From Streptomyces antibioticus (lineage in GTDB: Bacteria > Actinomycetota > Actinomycetes > Streptomycetales > Streptomycetaceae), in the NCBI RefSeq assembly GCF_002019855.1, contig NZ_CM007717.1:6767750-6831749 (forward strand): 64,000 nucleotides of DNA, read 5' to 3'. This document shows positions 26,955-35,107 of this stretch, piece after piece. Each line of letters starts with the position of its first letter. Position 1 is the stretch's first letter. The translations under genes and the position numbers were made by a program. Under the pieces are notes generated by a model that was not told where the DNA came from, made no database searches, and saw only the letters and a program-made list of their open reading frames with translations.

Positions 26955-27350
26955 TCAGGCCGACGCGGACCCGACCCCGCCGCGCCACGGCGGAGCCGCC
27001 GCCCGCCGGTCGTCCCGTCCGGCGTGTGCCGCCTTGTCGGTCCGGCGGCGCAGCCGGTCCTGGAGCTGGTCGACCAGCTCATGTCCGGTGGCCGCCTCGG
27101 CGAGGACGACCACCTCGTGCCGTCCGACGTGGAGGGCGGCCGTCGCCGACCAGGGCCGGCCCGCGTGCGGGGCGGACGACCTCGTGAGGTGCACCTCGCC
27201 GCTGACGGCGGGCAGACCCGGCCGGCCCACCACCGCGTCGATCTTGGTGCGGGCGTACGCCAGTGTCTCCGCGTCCACCTCGCCGTCCGCGCGCAGCAGC
27301 ACGCCGGAGGCGGGGGCGGGGGCGGTCGTGCGCGTGTCCTTGCCGGTCAT
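26955..27350 (-). CDS. HPF/RaiA-like ribosome hibernation domain protein
   Basis: 131 residues from ATG 27350 with AGGAA five nt upstream. The core resembles the S30AE fold: DAETLAYARTKIDAVV, VSGEVHLTRSS, WSATAALHVGRHEVVVLAEAATGHELVDQLQDRLRRR. Proteins of this family bind the small ribosomal subunit and inactivate ribosomes in dormancy; DosR regulons include one. It is downstream of the flavohemoprotein gene on the same strand (85 bp apart), probably co-expressed. Short for a long-form HPF, with no C-terminal dimerisation domain. Confidence 0.75.
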   Translation of the reverse strand: MTGKDTRTTAPAPASGVLLRADGEVDAETLAYARTKIDAVVGRPGLPAVSGEVHLTRSSAPHAGRPWSATAALHVGRHEVVVLAEAATGHELVDQLQDRLRRRTDKAAHAGRDDRRAAAPPWRGGVGSASA

Positions 27351-27369
27351 GACAGTTCCTTTCCTGGAG

Positions 27370-27432
27370 TGCGGTGGGACGGCCCGTGCCGTCCGGGTCC
27401 GTGTCGTCCGGGCCGTATCGTTCGGCCCGTGT
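27370..27432. repeat. degenerate 14-15-bp tandem repeat (CCGTGTCGTCCGGGC type)
   Basis: Four imperfect units (ccgtgccgtccgggt, ccgtgtcgtccgggc, cgtatcgttcggcc, cgtgtcgttcagac) fill the spacer between the flavohemoprotein stop and the HPF-like start. Function unknown. Confidence 0.5.
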
Positions 27433-27435
27433 CGT

Positions 27436-28650
27436 TCAGACCGTGGCGCCGGGCAGCCACAGGTCGGGGCCGAAGACCTCGTAGCGGATCCGCTGCGCCG
27501 GGATCCCGGCGCCCAGAAGCCGCGCGCGGACGTCGCGCATGAACGGCAGCGGCCCGCACAGGAACACCGTTGCTTCCGAGGGCAGTTCGACACCCGCCAG
27601 GTCCATCAGGCCCTCGTGGGCGACGCCTTCCTCCGAGCCGGGGCGCTCGTACCAGAACTCGGCACGCGCATCGGGCAGTTGATCGACGAGGTCGCGGATT
27701 TCGGCGCGCAGGGCGTGGTCGGCGGGGGAGCGGTCGGCGTGCAGGACCAGCACCGGGCGGGTCGAGCCGAGGGCGGCGAGATGGGCCAGGATGCTCGCCA
27801 TGGGGGTGCCGCCGATGCCCGCGGAGACCAGGACGACCGGGGTACCGGCGTCGGCGGGGTCGTCGAGGAAGACATCGCCGAAGGGCGCGGAGAGGGTCAG
27901 TTCGTCGCCCTCGCGCACCTGGTCGTGCAGCAGCGCGGAGACCTCGCCGTCGGGCGCGTCGTCGGTGCCGGTGACCCGTTTGACGGTGATCCGCCGCAGG
28001 TCCCCGCCCGGGTCCGAGGACAGGCTGTACTGGCGCGGCTGGCGCACCCCGTCGCCCATCAGGACCCGCACGCTCACGTACTGGCCCGCGCGGGCCCGCG
28101 GCGCCGGGAGGCCGTCGGCGGGGCGGAGCAGGAACGACACCACGTCCGGGGTCTCGGTGCGCCGCTCGACGACCGTCCACTGCCGCCACACCTTGCCGGG
28201 CGCGACCTCCGCGTCCTGGTACAGCCGGGCCTCCCGGCCGATCAGCGCGCCGGCCATCAGCCAGTACACCTCGTCCCAGGCGGCCGCGACCTCCGCGGTG
28301 ACGGCGTCGCCGAGCACCTCGGCTATCGCGCCGAACAGGTACTTGTGCACGATCGTGTACTGGTCGTCGGTGACACCGACCGCCGCGTGTTTGTGCGCGA
28401 TCCGGTCGAGCAGCGCGTCCGGGCGGGTGTCCGGATCGTCGAGCAGCGCGGTCGCGAACCCGGCGATCGAACCGGCCAGCGCCTGCCGCTGGGCCCCGCT
28501 GGCCTGGTTGCCCCGGTTGAAGATCCCGTCCAGGAGTTCCGGCCGGTCGCGGAACATCGTGCCGTAGAAGCGGGCCGTGATCTCGTCGAGCGCCCCGGCC
28601 ACGGCGGGCAGGGTGGCACGGACCACGGCGGCGGATTCTGCGGACAGCAT
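27436..28650 (-). CDS. hmp: flavohemoprotein (nitric oxide dioxygenase)
   Basis: 404 residues, normal length. The N-terminal globin domain (1-140) has heme-ligand His88 in the RIAHKH motif and EVYWLMAGALIGREARLY. The FAD-binding domain contains QPRQYSLSSDPGGD, and the NAD-binding domain has VVLVSAGIGGTPMASIL and the terminal FLCGPLPFMR. It converts NO and O2 to nitrate using NAD(P)H. The ATG has GGGAGG six nt upstream. It is divergent from a universal stress protein gene, with a candidate regulator box between them; NO removal fits the neighbouring nitrate/nitrite reductases. Confidence 0.95.
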   Translation of the reverse strand: MLSAESAAVVRATLPAVAGALDEITARFYGTMFRDRPELLDGIFNRGNQASGAQRQALAGSIAGFATALLDDPDTRPDALLDRIAHKHAAVGVTDDQYTIVHKYLFGAIAEVLGDAVTAEVAAAWDEVYWLMAGALIGREARLYQDAEVAPGKVWRQWTVVERRTETPDVVSFLLRPADGLPAPRARAGQYVSVRVLMGDGVRQPRQYSLSSDPGGDLRRITVKRVTGTDDAPDGEVSALLHDQVREGDELTLSAPFGDVFLDDPADAGTPVVLVSAGIGGTPMASILAHLAALGSTRPVLVLHADRSPADHALRAEIRDLVDQLPDARAEFWYERPGSEEGVAHEGLMDLAGVELPSEATVFLCGPLPFMRDVRARLLGAGIPAQRIRYEVFGPDLWLPGATV

Positions 28651-28777
28651 GAGGGCCTCCCGGGCAGGGACAGAAGGAAGAGCGAGGGGCGGGCACCGCG
28701 TCGGATCCGGCGGGCGATCTCCTGTCTAGCAGTCGCCCGCCCGTGTTTCGGCGCCGTTGACCGGAGTTGGCCCAAGA

Positions 28778-28793
28778 GGGGCCGAACGGCCCC
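28778..28793. promoter_or_regulatory. candidate DosR/OsdR box GGGGCCGAACGGCCCC
   Basis: A 7-bp-arm inverted repeat with two central bases lies between divergent hmp (128 bp away) and the first USP gene (167 bp). A related partial site GGTCCATCGGGCC is at 28811 and GGGACCTGCGGGCT at 28878. The spacing of the G/C blocks matches the DosR-box core (GGGACTnnAGTCCC). Confidence 0.5.
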
Positions 28794-28959
28794 ATGAGTC
28801 GGGGCACTTCGGTCCATCGGGCCGGCCGTCGTCGGGCCACTCGGCACCGGGACGGCCTCCGTTCGGCCCTGCGGCAGGGGACCTGCGGGCTCTGCACCGG
28901 ACCGTTCCCCCGCCGCCACCCTGAAACCGGAAGCCGTACCGACCCAGGGAGTGAGAACC

Positions 28960-29895
28960 ATGGACGCACCGGCCGCACGAGCCCTCCCCAGGCCCCTGGT
29001 CGTGGGCGTGGACGGTTCCGAGCCGAGCCTGCGGGCCGTCGACTGGGCGGCCGACGAGGCCGTCCTGCGCGGGGTGCCGCTGCGGGTGGTGTACGCCTGC
29101 CTGTGGGAGCGGTACGAGGGCGCCGCGCTCGCCCGGGACATCGGCCGGCCGTCGGCGGTGCCGTTGGCCCAGGACGTCGTCGGCGCCGCCGCCCGGCGGG
29201 CACGCGCCCGGCAGCCCGCCCTGCGGGTGACCGCCGACGTGGTCCTGGAGGAACCCGAGTACGCCCTCGTGCGCGAGGGCCGCAACGCCTCCGCGCTGGT
29301 CGTCGGCACCCGTGGCCGCGGTGGCCTGGCGGAGGCGCTGCTCGGCTCCGTCAGCCTCGCCGTCGCCGCCCACGCCGACTGCCCGGTCATCGTGCTGCGC
29401 GGCGGGCACGACCACCAGGCGACGCCCCCGGTGCGCGGCCGTGTCGTGGTGGGCGTCGGCGACGAGACGAAGGACTCGCCGGTGGTGCGGTTCGCCCACG
29501 AGGAGGCCCGGCGGCGTGGCGTGCCGCTGGACGCCGTACGGGCGTGGCGGTGCCCGGCGCGGGAGAGCACCGACCACCCGCTGCTCGCCGGTGAGCCCGC
29601 CCGGCTGCACGAGGAGCAGGCCGTCGAGGAGCTGGACGCGGCGCTGCGGGACGTCCCGGCGGACGTCGACGTACGCCGCCGTACCGTCGAGGGCCCCGCC
29701 CGCCGGGTGCTGGTCGACGCCTCGCACGAGGCCGATCTGCTGGTCGTCGGCGCGAGGCGCCGCGGCGGCCGCTTCGGGCTCCAGCTCGGACGGGTCGCCC
29801 ACGCGGCACTGCACCACTCCGCCTGCCCGGTGGTCGTCGTACCGCACCCGGCGGGGACGACGGACGACCCGGCGCAGTGGACGGACCGGAGGTGA
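28960..29895 (+). CDS. tandem-domain universal stress protein
   Basis: 311 residues with two USP domains (about 10-147 and 158-298). Domain 1 begins LVVGVDGSEPSLRAVDWAADEA and has the ATP-binding VVGTRGRGGLAEALLGSVSLAVAAHADCPVIVL. Domain 2 has VVVGVGDETKDSPVVRFAHEEA and a degenerate LLVVGARRRGGRFGLQLG loop. Such two-domain USPs are hallmarks of DosR regulons. The ATG at 28960 follows AGGGAG; the GTG nine nt earlier is less likely. Confidence 0.92.
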   Translation: MDAPAARALPRPLVVGVDGSEPSLRAVDWAADEAVLRGVPLRVVYACLWERYEGAALARDIGRPSAVPLAQDVVGAAARRARARQPALRVTADVVLEEPEYALVREGRNASALVVGTRGRGGLAEALLGSVSLAVAAHADCPVIVLRGGHDHQATPPVRGRVVVGVGDETKDSPVVRFAHEEARRRGVPLDAVRAWRCPARESTDHPLLAGEPARLHEEQAVEELDAALRDVPADVDVRRRTVEGPARRVLVDASHEADLLVVGARRRGGRFGLQLGRVAHAALHHSACPVVVVPHPAGTTDDPAQWTDRR

Positions 29896-29900
29896 GCGCG

Positions 29901-30059
29901 GTGACCACGTCACCGGGGGAGGCCCCGGCACGGACCTGGGAGTCCTGGAAGCCGTACGCGGTGCTGCTCGTGCTCTCCACGGCGGTCGCCTACGTGCTCG
30001 GCGCGGTGCGCGACGCCCTGGCACTCCGCCACAACCCACCTGTCCCGCGCGACGCGTGA
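29901..30059 (+). CDS. small single-pass membrane protein
   Basis: 52 residues from GTG 29901, 8 nt after GGAGG; an alternative GTG at 29892 overlaps the USP stop (GTGA). One transmembrane helix (SWKPYAVLLVLSTAVAYVLGAV) and a short charged tail. It is sandwiched between the USP and nitroreductase genes (10 bp before the latter), so it is part of the same operon. Function unknown. Confidence 0.7.
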   Translation: MTTSPGEAPARTWESWKPYAVLLVLSTAVAYVLGAVRDALALRHNPPVPRDA

Positions 30060-30069
30060 GGAGGACGTC

Positions 30070-31119
30070 ATGCCGAGCACCACCCTCGACGCCGTGATCC
30101 CGCAGACCTGGGTCTCGGCCGCGGTCGCCGCGCCGTCGATCCACAACACCCAGCCGTGGGCGTTCCGCCTGGACCCCGGGTCCGGCACCTTCCAGGTGCG
30201 CGCCGTCCCCGAACGCGGCCTGCGGTACACGGACCCGGCGGGCCGCGCCCTGCATCTCTCGGTCGGGGCGAGCCTCCTGAACCTGCGGGTCGCGATCGCG
30301 CACGGCGCCCGGTCCCCGGTCGGGCGACTGCTGCCCTGTCCGCAGGACCCCGGTCTCCTCGCGGTCGTCCGTCTGGCGGGGCCCGGCGTCCGGCGCCCCA
30401 CCGGCCACCGCGCCGACCTCTACGAGGCGATCTGGCGCCGGCACAGCAGCCGGCTCCCCTTCACCGGGCAGCCGCTGCCCGCGTACGTGCGCGGCGAACT
30501 CGGCGAGGCGGCCCGCGCGGAGGGCGCGCGGCTGTGGTTCCCGGACCCCGTCGAGACGGCGCGCCTGCTGCGGCTGACCGCGGAGGCCGAGCGCCGCAAC
30601 CGCGCCGACCCCGACCGCGCGGCGGAGAGCAACCGCTGGGTCCACCAGGACCTGCGGCCCGCTCCCGACACCGGCCTGCCGCGGGCCGTGCTCGGTCCCC
30701 AGGACGCGTGCGAACGCATCCCCCTGCGGGACTTCACCGCGCGGCGGCACACCGAGGAGCTGGTCGCCCGGCCGTTCGAGGCGGAACCCGCCGTCGCCGT
30801 GCTGATCACCGAGCACGACCGCCGTGCGGACTGGCTGCGGGCCGGACAGGCGCTCCAGCACGTGTGGCTCCTCGCCACGGCCCACGGGCTGCGCGCCTCC
30901 CTGCTGCACCAGGGGCTGGAGTGGCCCGACCTGCGCCGCTCCCTGAGCCCGACCCCCGGCCGCACCAGCCACGTCCAGATGCTGATCCGCCTGGGATACG
31001 GCCCCGAAGGCACCGCGAGCCCGCGCCGCGACCCGGACACGGCCCTCGGCCGAGGCCGAGGCCGAGGCGCCGTCCCGACGAACCCGAGCACCGCACCGAA
31101 GAAGGGAACAGGCCGATGA
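30070..31119 (+). CDS. Acg-type nitroreductase-family protein
   Basis: 349 residues. The family mark is the N-terminal AAVAAPSIHNTQPWAFRLD, with RHSSRLPFTGQPLP, a central PLRDFTARR and the C-terminal ADWLRAGQALQHVWLLATAHGLRASLLHQGLEWPDLR. Acg (Rv2032)-like proteins bind FMN but may sequester it rather than reduce nitro compounds; they are strongly DosR-induced in mycobacteria. The C terminus has a low-complexity GRGRGRG tail. The stop overlaps the next ATG (ATGA). Confidence 0.9.
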   Translation: MPSTTLDAVIPQTWVSAAVAAPSIHNTQPWAFRLDPGSGTFQVRAVPERGLRYTDPAGRALHLSVGASLLNLRVAIAHGARSPVGRLLPCPQDPGLLAVVRLAGPGVRRPTGHRADLYEAIWRRHSSRLPFTGQPLPAYVRGELGEAARAEGARLWFPDPVETARLLRLTAEAERRNRADPDRAAESNRWVHQDLRPAPDTGLPRAVLGPQDACERIPLRDFTARRHTEELVARPFEAEPAVAVLITEHDRRADWLRAGQALQHVWLLATAHGLRASLLHQGLEWPDLRRSLSPTPGRTSHVQMLIRLGYGPEGTASPRRDPDTALGRGRGRGAVPTNPSTAPKKGTGR

Positions 31120-31946
31120 CCGACCGTCATGTGGTCGTGGGAGTGGACGGTTCGCCGGTCTCCGTACGGGCGCTGGACGCGGCCGCCGAGGAGGCGACGC
31201 GGTACGGCACGACGCTGCGCGTCGTCTACGCCGTACCGGACCGCGACGAGTCCGGGCCGGTGCTGGCGTCGGCCGCCGACCGGGTCCGGGACCGTCATCC
31301 CGGGCTGCCGGTGGAGACCAGGGGCGTGGAGGGCGGTGCCGTACGGGTGCTCGCGCGGGAGAGCGAGAGCGCGGTGCTCACCGTCGTGGGCACCCGGGGG
31401 TTCGGCGGCGTCTCCGGGCTGCTGGCCGGCTCGGTGAGCTGGCGCCTGGCCGCCCGCGTGCACGGCCCGCTGCTCGTCGTCCGCGGGGACCGCACCGGCG
31501 CCCAGGGGCGGGAGGTGCTGCTCGGTCTGGAGAGCGACGCCGACGCCCCGGCGGCCGTCCACGCCTTCCAGGAGGCGGCGCGCCGCGGGGTCCGGCTGCG
31601 GGTCGTGCACGCCGTGACGCACCGGCTCACCACACCCGAACTGCCCTCCCTGGTGGCCGCGACCAGCCCCGGCCAGGAACGCCAGGCCCGCGACGACCGG
31701 GCGGAGGAGGCCGTGCCGAGGTTCGGCGTCGCCCGCCTGCGCGAGGAGTACCCGACCGTGGAGGTCGACGTCCGCACGGTCCGCACCGGCCCGGCGCACG
31801 CCCTGCTCGCCGGCACCCGCGAGGCCGATGTCGTCGTCATCGGCACCAGCCGGGGCGGGGGCATGCCCGGCCCGCCGGTCGGCCCGGTCGCCCATGTCCT
31901 GCTGCACCACTCCCACTGCCCCGTCGTCCTCGTGCCCACGAGCTGA
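31116..31946 (+). CDS. tandem-domain universal stress protein
   Basis: 276 residues with two USP domains. VVVGVDGSPVSVRALDAAAEEA opens the first, which carries VVGTRGFGGVSGLLAGSVSWRLAARVHGPLLVV. The second has LLGLESDADAPAAVHAFQEAARRG and VVVIGTSRGGGMPGPPVGPVAHVLLHHSHCPVVLV. It is translationally coupled to the nitroreductase (ATGA) with AAGGGAACAGG upstream. Last gene of a four-gene stress operon (USP, small membrane protein, nitroreductase, USP), followed by a hairpin. Confidence 0.93.
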   Translation: MTDRHVVVGVDGSPVSVRALDAAAEEATRYGTTLRVVYAVPDRDESGPVLASAADRVRDRHPGLPVETRGVEGGAVRVLARESESAVLTVVGTRGFGGVSGLLAGSVSWRLAARVHGPLLVVRGDRTGAQGREVLLGLESDADAPAAVHAFQEAARRGVRLRVVHAVTHRLTTPELPSLVAATSPGQERQARDDRAEEAVPRFGVARLREEYPTVEVDVRTVRTGPAHALLAGTREADVVVIGTSRGGGMPGPPVGPVAHVLLHHSHCPVVLVPTS

Positions 31947-31957
31947 ACGGAACGGGC

Positions 31958-31973
31958 CCGGGTGACAACCCGG
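31958..31973. terminator. hairpin CCGGGT-GACA-ACCCGG after the USP operon
   Basis: Six-bp perfect stem with a 4-nt loop, 11 bp after the USP stop and about 80 bp before the DevR-like regulator gene; probable end of the stress operon. Modest stability. Confidence 0.5.
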
Positions 31974-32055
31974 CCTGGATCCCGCCCCGGAGGAGTCGGT
32001 AGGGTCCGACAGACCCCGGCTGTCCGGTCCGGGATCACGAACAAGGAGCGTTCCG

Positions 32056-32748
32056 ATGGCGGACGGCGAGCAGCCCGGTCCCGACAACCCGATCCGGGTC
32101 TTCCTCCTGGACGACCACGAGGTGGTACGGCGCGGGGTGCACGACCTGCTGAACGACGAACCGGACATCACCGTCGTCGGCGAGGCCGCCAACGTCCAGC
32201 AGGCCCTGGTCCGGGTGCCCGCGCTGCGTCCGCAGGTCGCGGTCCTCGACGTCCGGCTGCCCGACGGCGACGGGGTGACCGTGTGCCGGGAGCTGCGCTC
32301 GCAGATGCCGGAGCTGGCCTGTCTGATGCTGACCTCGTTCGACGACGAGGAGGCCCTGCTCGACTCGATCATGGCGGGCGCGTCCGGATACGTGCTGAAG
32401 CAGATCCAGGGCTCCGACCTGGTCTCCGCCGTGCGCACGGTGGCCGCCGGGCAGTCCCTCCTGGACCCCAGCGCCACCGCCCGGCTGATGGCCCGGCTGC
32501 GCCAGAGCCAGGAGCCGGAGCCCGAGCCCGACGCGCTGCCCGGTCTGACCGAGCGGGAGCGGGAGATCCTGGCCCTCATCGGGGAGGGCCTGACCAACCG
32601 CCAGATCGGCCAGCGCCTCTACCTCGCCGAGAAGACCGTCAAGAACCACATCTCCCGACTGCTCGCCAAGCTCGGCGTGGAGCGGCGCATCCAGGCCGCC
32701 GTCATCGCCACCCAGGCCCAGGACAGGCTCCGGCAGGAAGGGCACTGA
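32056..32748 (+). CDS. DevR/DosR(OsdR)-like response regulator
   Basis: 230 residues. The receiver has IRVFLLDDHEVVRRGVHDLL and phospho-acceptor Asp65 (VAVLDVRLPDG), with GYVLKQIQGSDL; the C-terminal LuxR HTH reads LTEREREILALIGEGLTNRQIGQRLYLAEKTVKNHISRLLAKLGVERR. Both halves match DevR/DosR closely, including the RLPDGDGV..CRELRS stretch. The gene context (USPs, Acg-like nitroreductases, nar genes) matches a DosR regulon. AAGGAG precedes the ATG by seven nt, and TAGGGT at 32000-32005 may be its -10. Its likely kinase is encoded 26 kb away at 58.9-60.6 kb. Confidence 0.93.
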   Translation: MADGEQPGPDNPIRVFLLDDHEVVRRGVHDLLNDEPDITVVGEAANVQQALVRVPALRPQVAVLDVRLPDGDGVTVCRELRSQMPELACLMLTSFDDEEALLDSIMAGASGYVLKQIQGSDLVSAVRTVAAGQSLLDPSATARLMARLRQSQEPEPEPDALPGLTEREREILALIGEGLTNRQIGQRLYLAEKTVKNHISRLLAKLGVERRIQAAVIATQAQDRLRQEGH

Positions 32749-32856
32749 CCTGCGGTGAGCCCGGGGCCGGCGGGGGAGCCCGGGGACCTGCCCGGCCCGG
32801 GGTGCCCGGGTTGCCGGACGTCCGACGGCGAGCGACCATCCTGTGAGGAGGGCGCC

Positions 32857-33855
32857 ATGCCATCGCGACTCGACGACGGGACGGTGGTGGCCCTGGTGGC
32901 GGACGCCACCGCGGCCCCGTCCATGCACAACGCGCAGCCGTGGCGGTTCCGCCGTGCGACCGGCGAGCGCCGCCTGCTGCTGTACGCCGACCTGGAGCGG
33001 GCCATGCCGCACTCCGACCCCGACGACCGGGCGCTGCACATCGGCTGCGGCGCGGCGCTGTTCAACCTCCGCGTCGCCGCCGCGCACGCCGGCCTGGTCC
33101 CGGAGACCCGGCTGCTGCCCGAGCCGGGGGACCCGCTGCTGCTCGCCGCCGTGGACCTGGCCGGCCCCGACCCGGCCGCCGGGCGGCTGCCCGACGACGA
33201 GCTGGCGCGGCTGCACCCCGCGATCCGGGAGCGGCACACCAGCCGGCACCCCTTCGCCGACAAGGAGGTGCCCGAGGAACTGCGGGCCACGCTGCGGGAG
33301 GCCGCCGTACGGGAGGGCGCCGAGCTGCTGTTCCCCGGCGCCTGGCACGCCGAGACCGTGCTCGACCTGGTGCGCGACGCGGAGAACCGCGACGTGATGA
33401 ACCCCGAGGTCAACGAGGACGTGGTGCGCTGGACCCGGCTCGGCCCGGAGGCGGACACCGCCGTCGACGGCGTCCCCGAGTACGCCTTCGGGCCGCGCGA
33501 ACGGGACGGCAAGGCCCCCCAGCGGGACTTCGCCGGACGCCGGAAGGTGGCCGACCGCGGCACCACCTCCTTCGAGCACACCCCGCACCTGGCCCTGCTC
33601 AGCACCCCCGGCGACCGCCCCGCCGACTGGCTGCGCGCCGGCCAGGCCATGGAGCGCGTCCTGCTGGAGGCCACCCTGGCCGACCTGGCCACCTCCCTGA
33701 CCTCGCACGCCCTGGAGGACCGCGAGCTGCGCCTGCTGGCCCGCGACCCGGGCGCGGGCACGGGCCTGGTGCAGATGGTGCTGCGCATCGGCTACGGCCC
33801 CAGGGGCCCGGTCACGCCGCGCCGCCCGGTGACGGACGTCCTCGACATCGTGTGA
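32857..33855 (+). CDS. Acg-type nitroreductase-family protein
   Basis: 332 residues from ATG 32857 (GAGGAGG six nt upstream). ADATAAPSMHNAQPWRFRRA at the N terminus, RHTSRHPFADKEVP, RDFAGRR and ADWLRAGQAMERVLLEATLADLATSLTSHALEDRELR mark the same family as the genes at 30.1 and 48.2 kb. Likely a flavin-binding protein induced with the regulator 100 bp upstream. Convergent with the cupin gene. Confidence 0.9.
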   Translation: MPSRLDDGTVVALVADATAAPSMHNAQPWRFRRATGERRLLLYADLERAMPHSDPDDRALHIGCGAALFNLRVAAAHAGLVPETRLLPEPGDPLLLAAVDLAGPDPAAGRLPDDELARLHPAIRERHTSRHPFADKEVPEELRATLREAAVREGAELLFPGAWHAETVLDLVRDAENRDVMNPEVNEDVVRWTRLGPEADTAVDGVPEYAFGPRERDGKAPQRDFAGRRKVADRGTTSFEHTPHLALLSTPGDRPADWLRAGQAMERVLLEATLADLATSLTSHALEDRELRLLARDPGAGTGLVQMVLRIGYGPRGPVTPRRPVTDVLDIV

Positions 33856-33875
33856 CCTGGCCCCTCGGACCGGCT

Positions 33876-34211
33876 TCACGCCGCCGGGGGCGCCCCGGCC
33901 TCGGGCAGCATCGTCAGCAGCATCACGCTGGGCTCGACGGCGCGCACGCTGTGCGGCAGCCGCGCCGGCAGACGGATCCAGCTCCCCGGCACCGCCTCGG
34001 TCTTCTCCTCGCCCAGGACGAGGTCGAGCCGGCCCCGGACGACCTGGATGACCACGGGCAGGGCGGACGTGTGCTCGGTGAGTTCCTGGCCGGTGGCGAA
34101 GGCGAAGCCGACCACGCGCAGCCGGTCGTCGCGGTACAGGACGCGGCTGAGCGTGCCGTCCTCGGGCACGGTCAGTTCGGCGGCCAGGTCGCTGATCACG
34201 GTGACGGTCAT
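33876..34211 (-). CDS. small cupin-domain protein
   Basis: 111 residues. The single cupin barrel shows LRVVGFAFATGQELTEHTSALPVVIQVVRGRLDLVLG, WIRLPARLPHSVRAVEPSVMLLTML; His residues in TEHTS and LPHSV are the metal ligands. Last gene of the minus-strand nar1 operon, 12 bp after the methyltransferase stop with GAGGAGG. Similar small cupins sit in nitrate/NO gene clusters, but the ligand is unknown. Confidence 0.85.
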   Translation of the reverse strand: MTVTVISDLAAELTVPEDGTLSRVLYRDDRLRVVGFAFATGQELTEHTSALPVVIQVVRGRLDLVLGEEKTEAVPGSWIRLPARLPHSVRAVEPSVMLLTMLPEAGAPPAA

Positions 34212-34223
34212 CGGGATGCCTCC

Positions 34224-35069
34224 TCAGGGCTCGGGCGGGGTGGGAACGGCGATCAGGCAGATCGCGCCCAGATGGGCGCCGTGCCGACGGAAGACGCGGC
34301 GCATCTGCCGTACGCGGCGCAGGACGGCCGGGTCGCGCAGCGCCCGTCCGGCGATCCGCAGGGCGGGGAGCAGCCCTTCGTCGGCGACGAGCCGCCGCGG
34401 TTCGAGCAGCGCCATCGGCGCGGTTCTGCGGGCGGTGACGGTGAACCCCTCGGCGGCGAGGAGTTCGCGCCAGCCGGTCGGCGTCAGGGGGCGGGCGCCG
34501 ACGTGGAGGGCGTCCTTGAGGTCCGCGGCGATCAGCTCGGCGTGCGCGGGGTCCAGCCCGTCGGGCAGCAGACACAGTTCGTGGACGGCGTACCGGCCGG
34601 CGGTGCCGTCGAGGAGCCGGCGCGCCTCCCGTACGACGCGCCGCTTGGCCGGTTCGGGCTGCATCGTCAGCATCGCCTCGCCGTAGACGACGGTGGCCGT
34701 GCCGCCCGGCAGCCCGGTGTCCGCGGCGTCCGAGCGTACGGCCCGCACCTCGGTGGGGCCGGGGGCGGCGAGGGCGCCGAGCGTGGCCACGGCGGCGGGG
34801 TCGCGGTCGACGGCGGTGTAGGCGGCGGGGCCGCGGGCGAGGGTCAGCCGGGCGGTGGCCCCGAGCCCGGCGGCCAGCTCCACCACCCGGTCCCGGGGGC
34901 CGATGCCCGCGGTGTCCAGCATCCACCGGGTCAGCTCCACACCGCCGGGGCGCAGCACCCGCTTGCCCAGCCGGGCGAGCAGCCAGTGTCCGGGCATCCG
35001 GGCGGCGTCGAGCCCGGCGCCGGGGAGGGGGGTGTGCCTCGGTCCGGCCGAGGGATTCGTCGATGCCAT
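34224..35069 (-). CDS. class I SAM-dependent methyltransferase
   Basis: 281 residues. Motif I is VVELAAGLGATARLTL, then AYTAVDRDP (acidic ribose-binding) and VYGEAMLTMQPEPAKRRVVREARRLL. The C-terminal third is basic and helical. It may modify a small molecule or quinone. Placed 38 bp after the VKOR gene and before the cupin gene on the same strand, so it appears to belong to the extended nar1 transcript. Substrate not evident. Confidence 0.87.
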   Translation of the reverse strand: MASTNPSAGPRHTPLPGAGLDAARMPGHWLLARLGKRVLRPGGVELTRWMLDTAGIGPRDRVVELAAGLGATARLTLARGPAAYTAVDRDPAAVATLGALAAPGPTEVRAVRSDAADTGLPGGTATVVYGEAMLTMQPEPAKRRVVREARRLLDGTAGRYAVHELCLLPDGLDPAHAELIAADLKDALHVGARPLTPTGWRELLAAEGFTVTARRTAPMALLEPRRLVADEGLLPALRIAGRALRDPAVLRRVRQMRRVFRRHGAHLGAICLIAVPTPPEP

Positions 35070-35107
35070 GGTCGTGCCTCGCCTTCTCTCGGGAGTGCGG
35101 TGACGGG

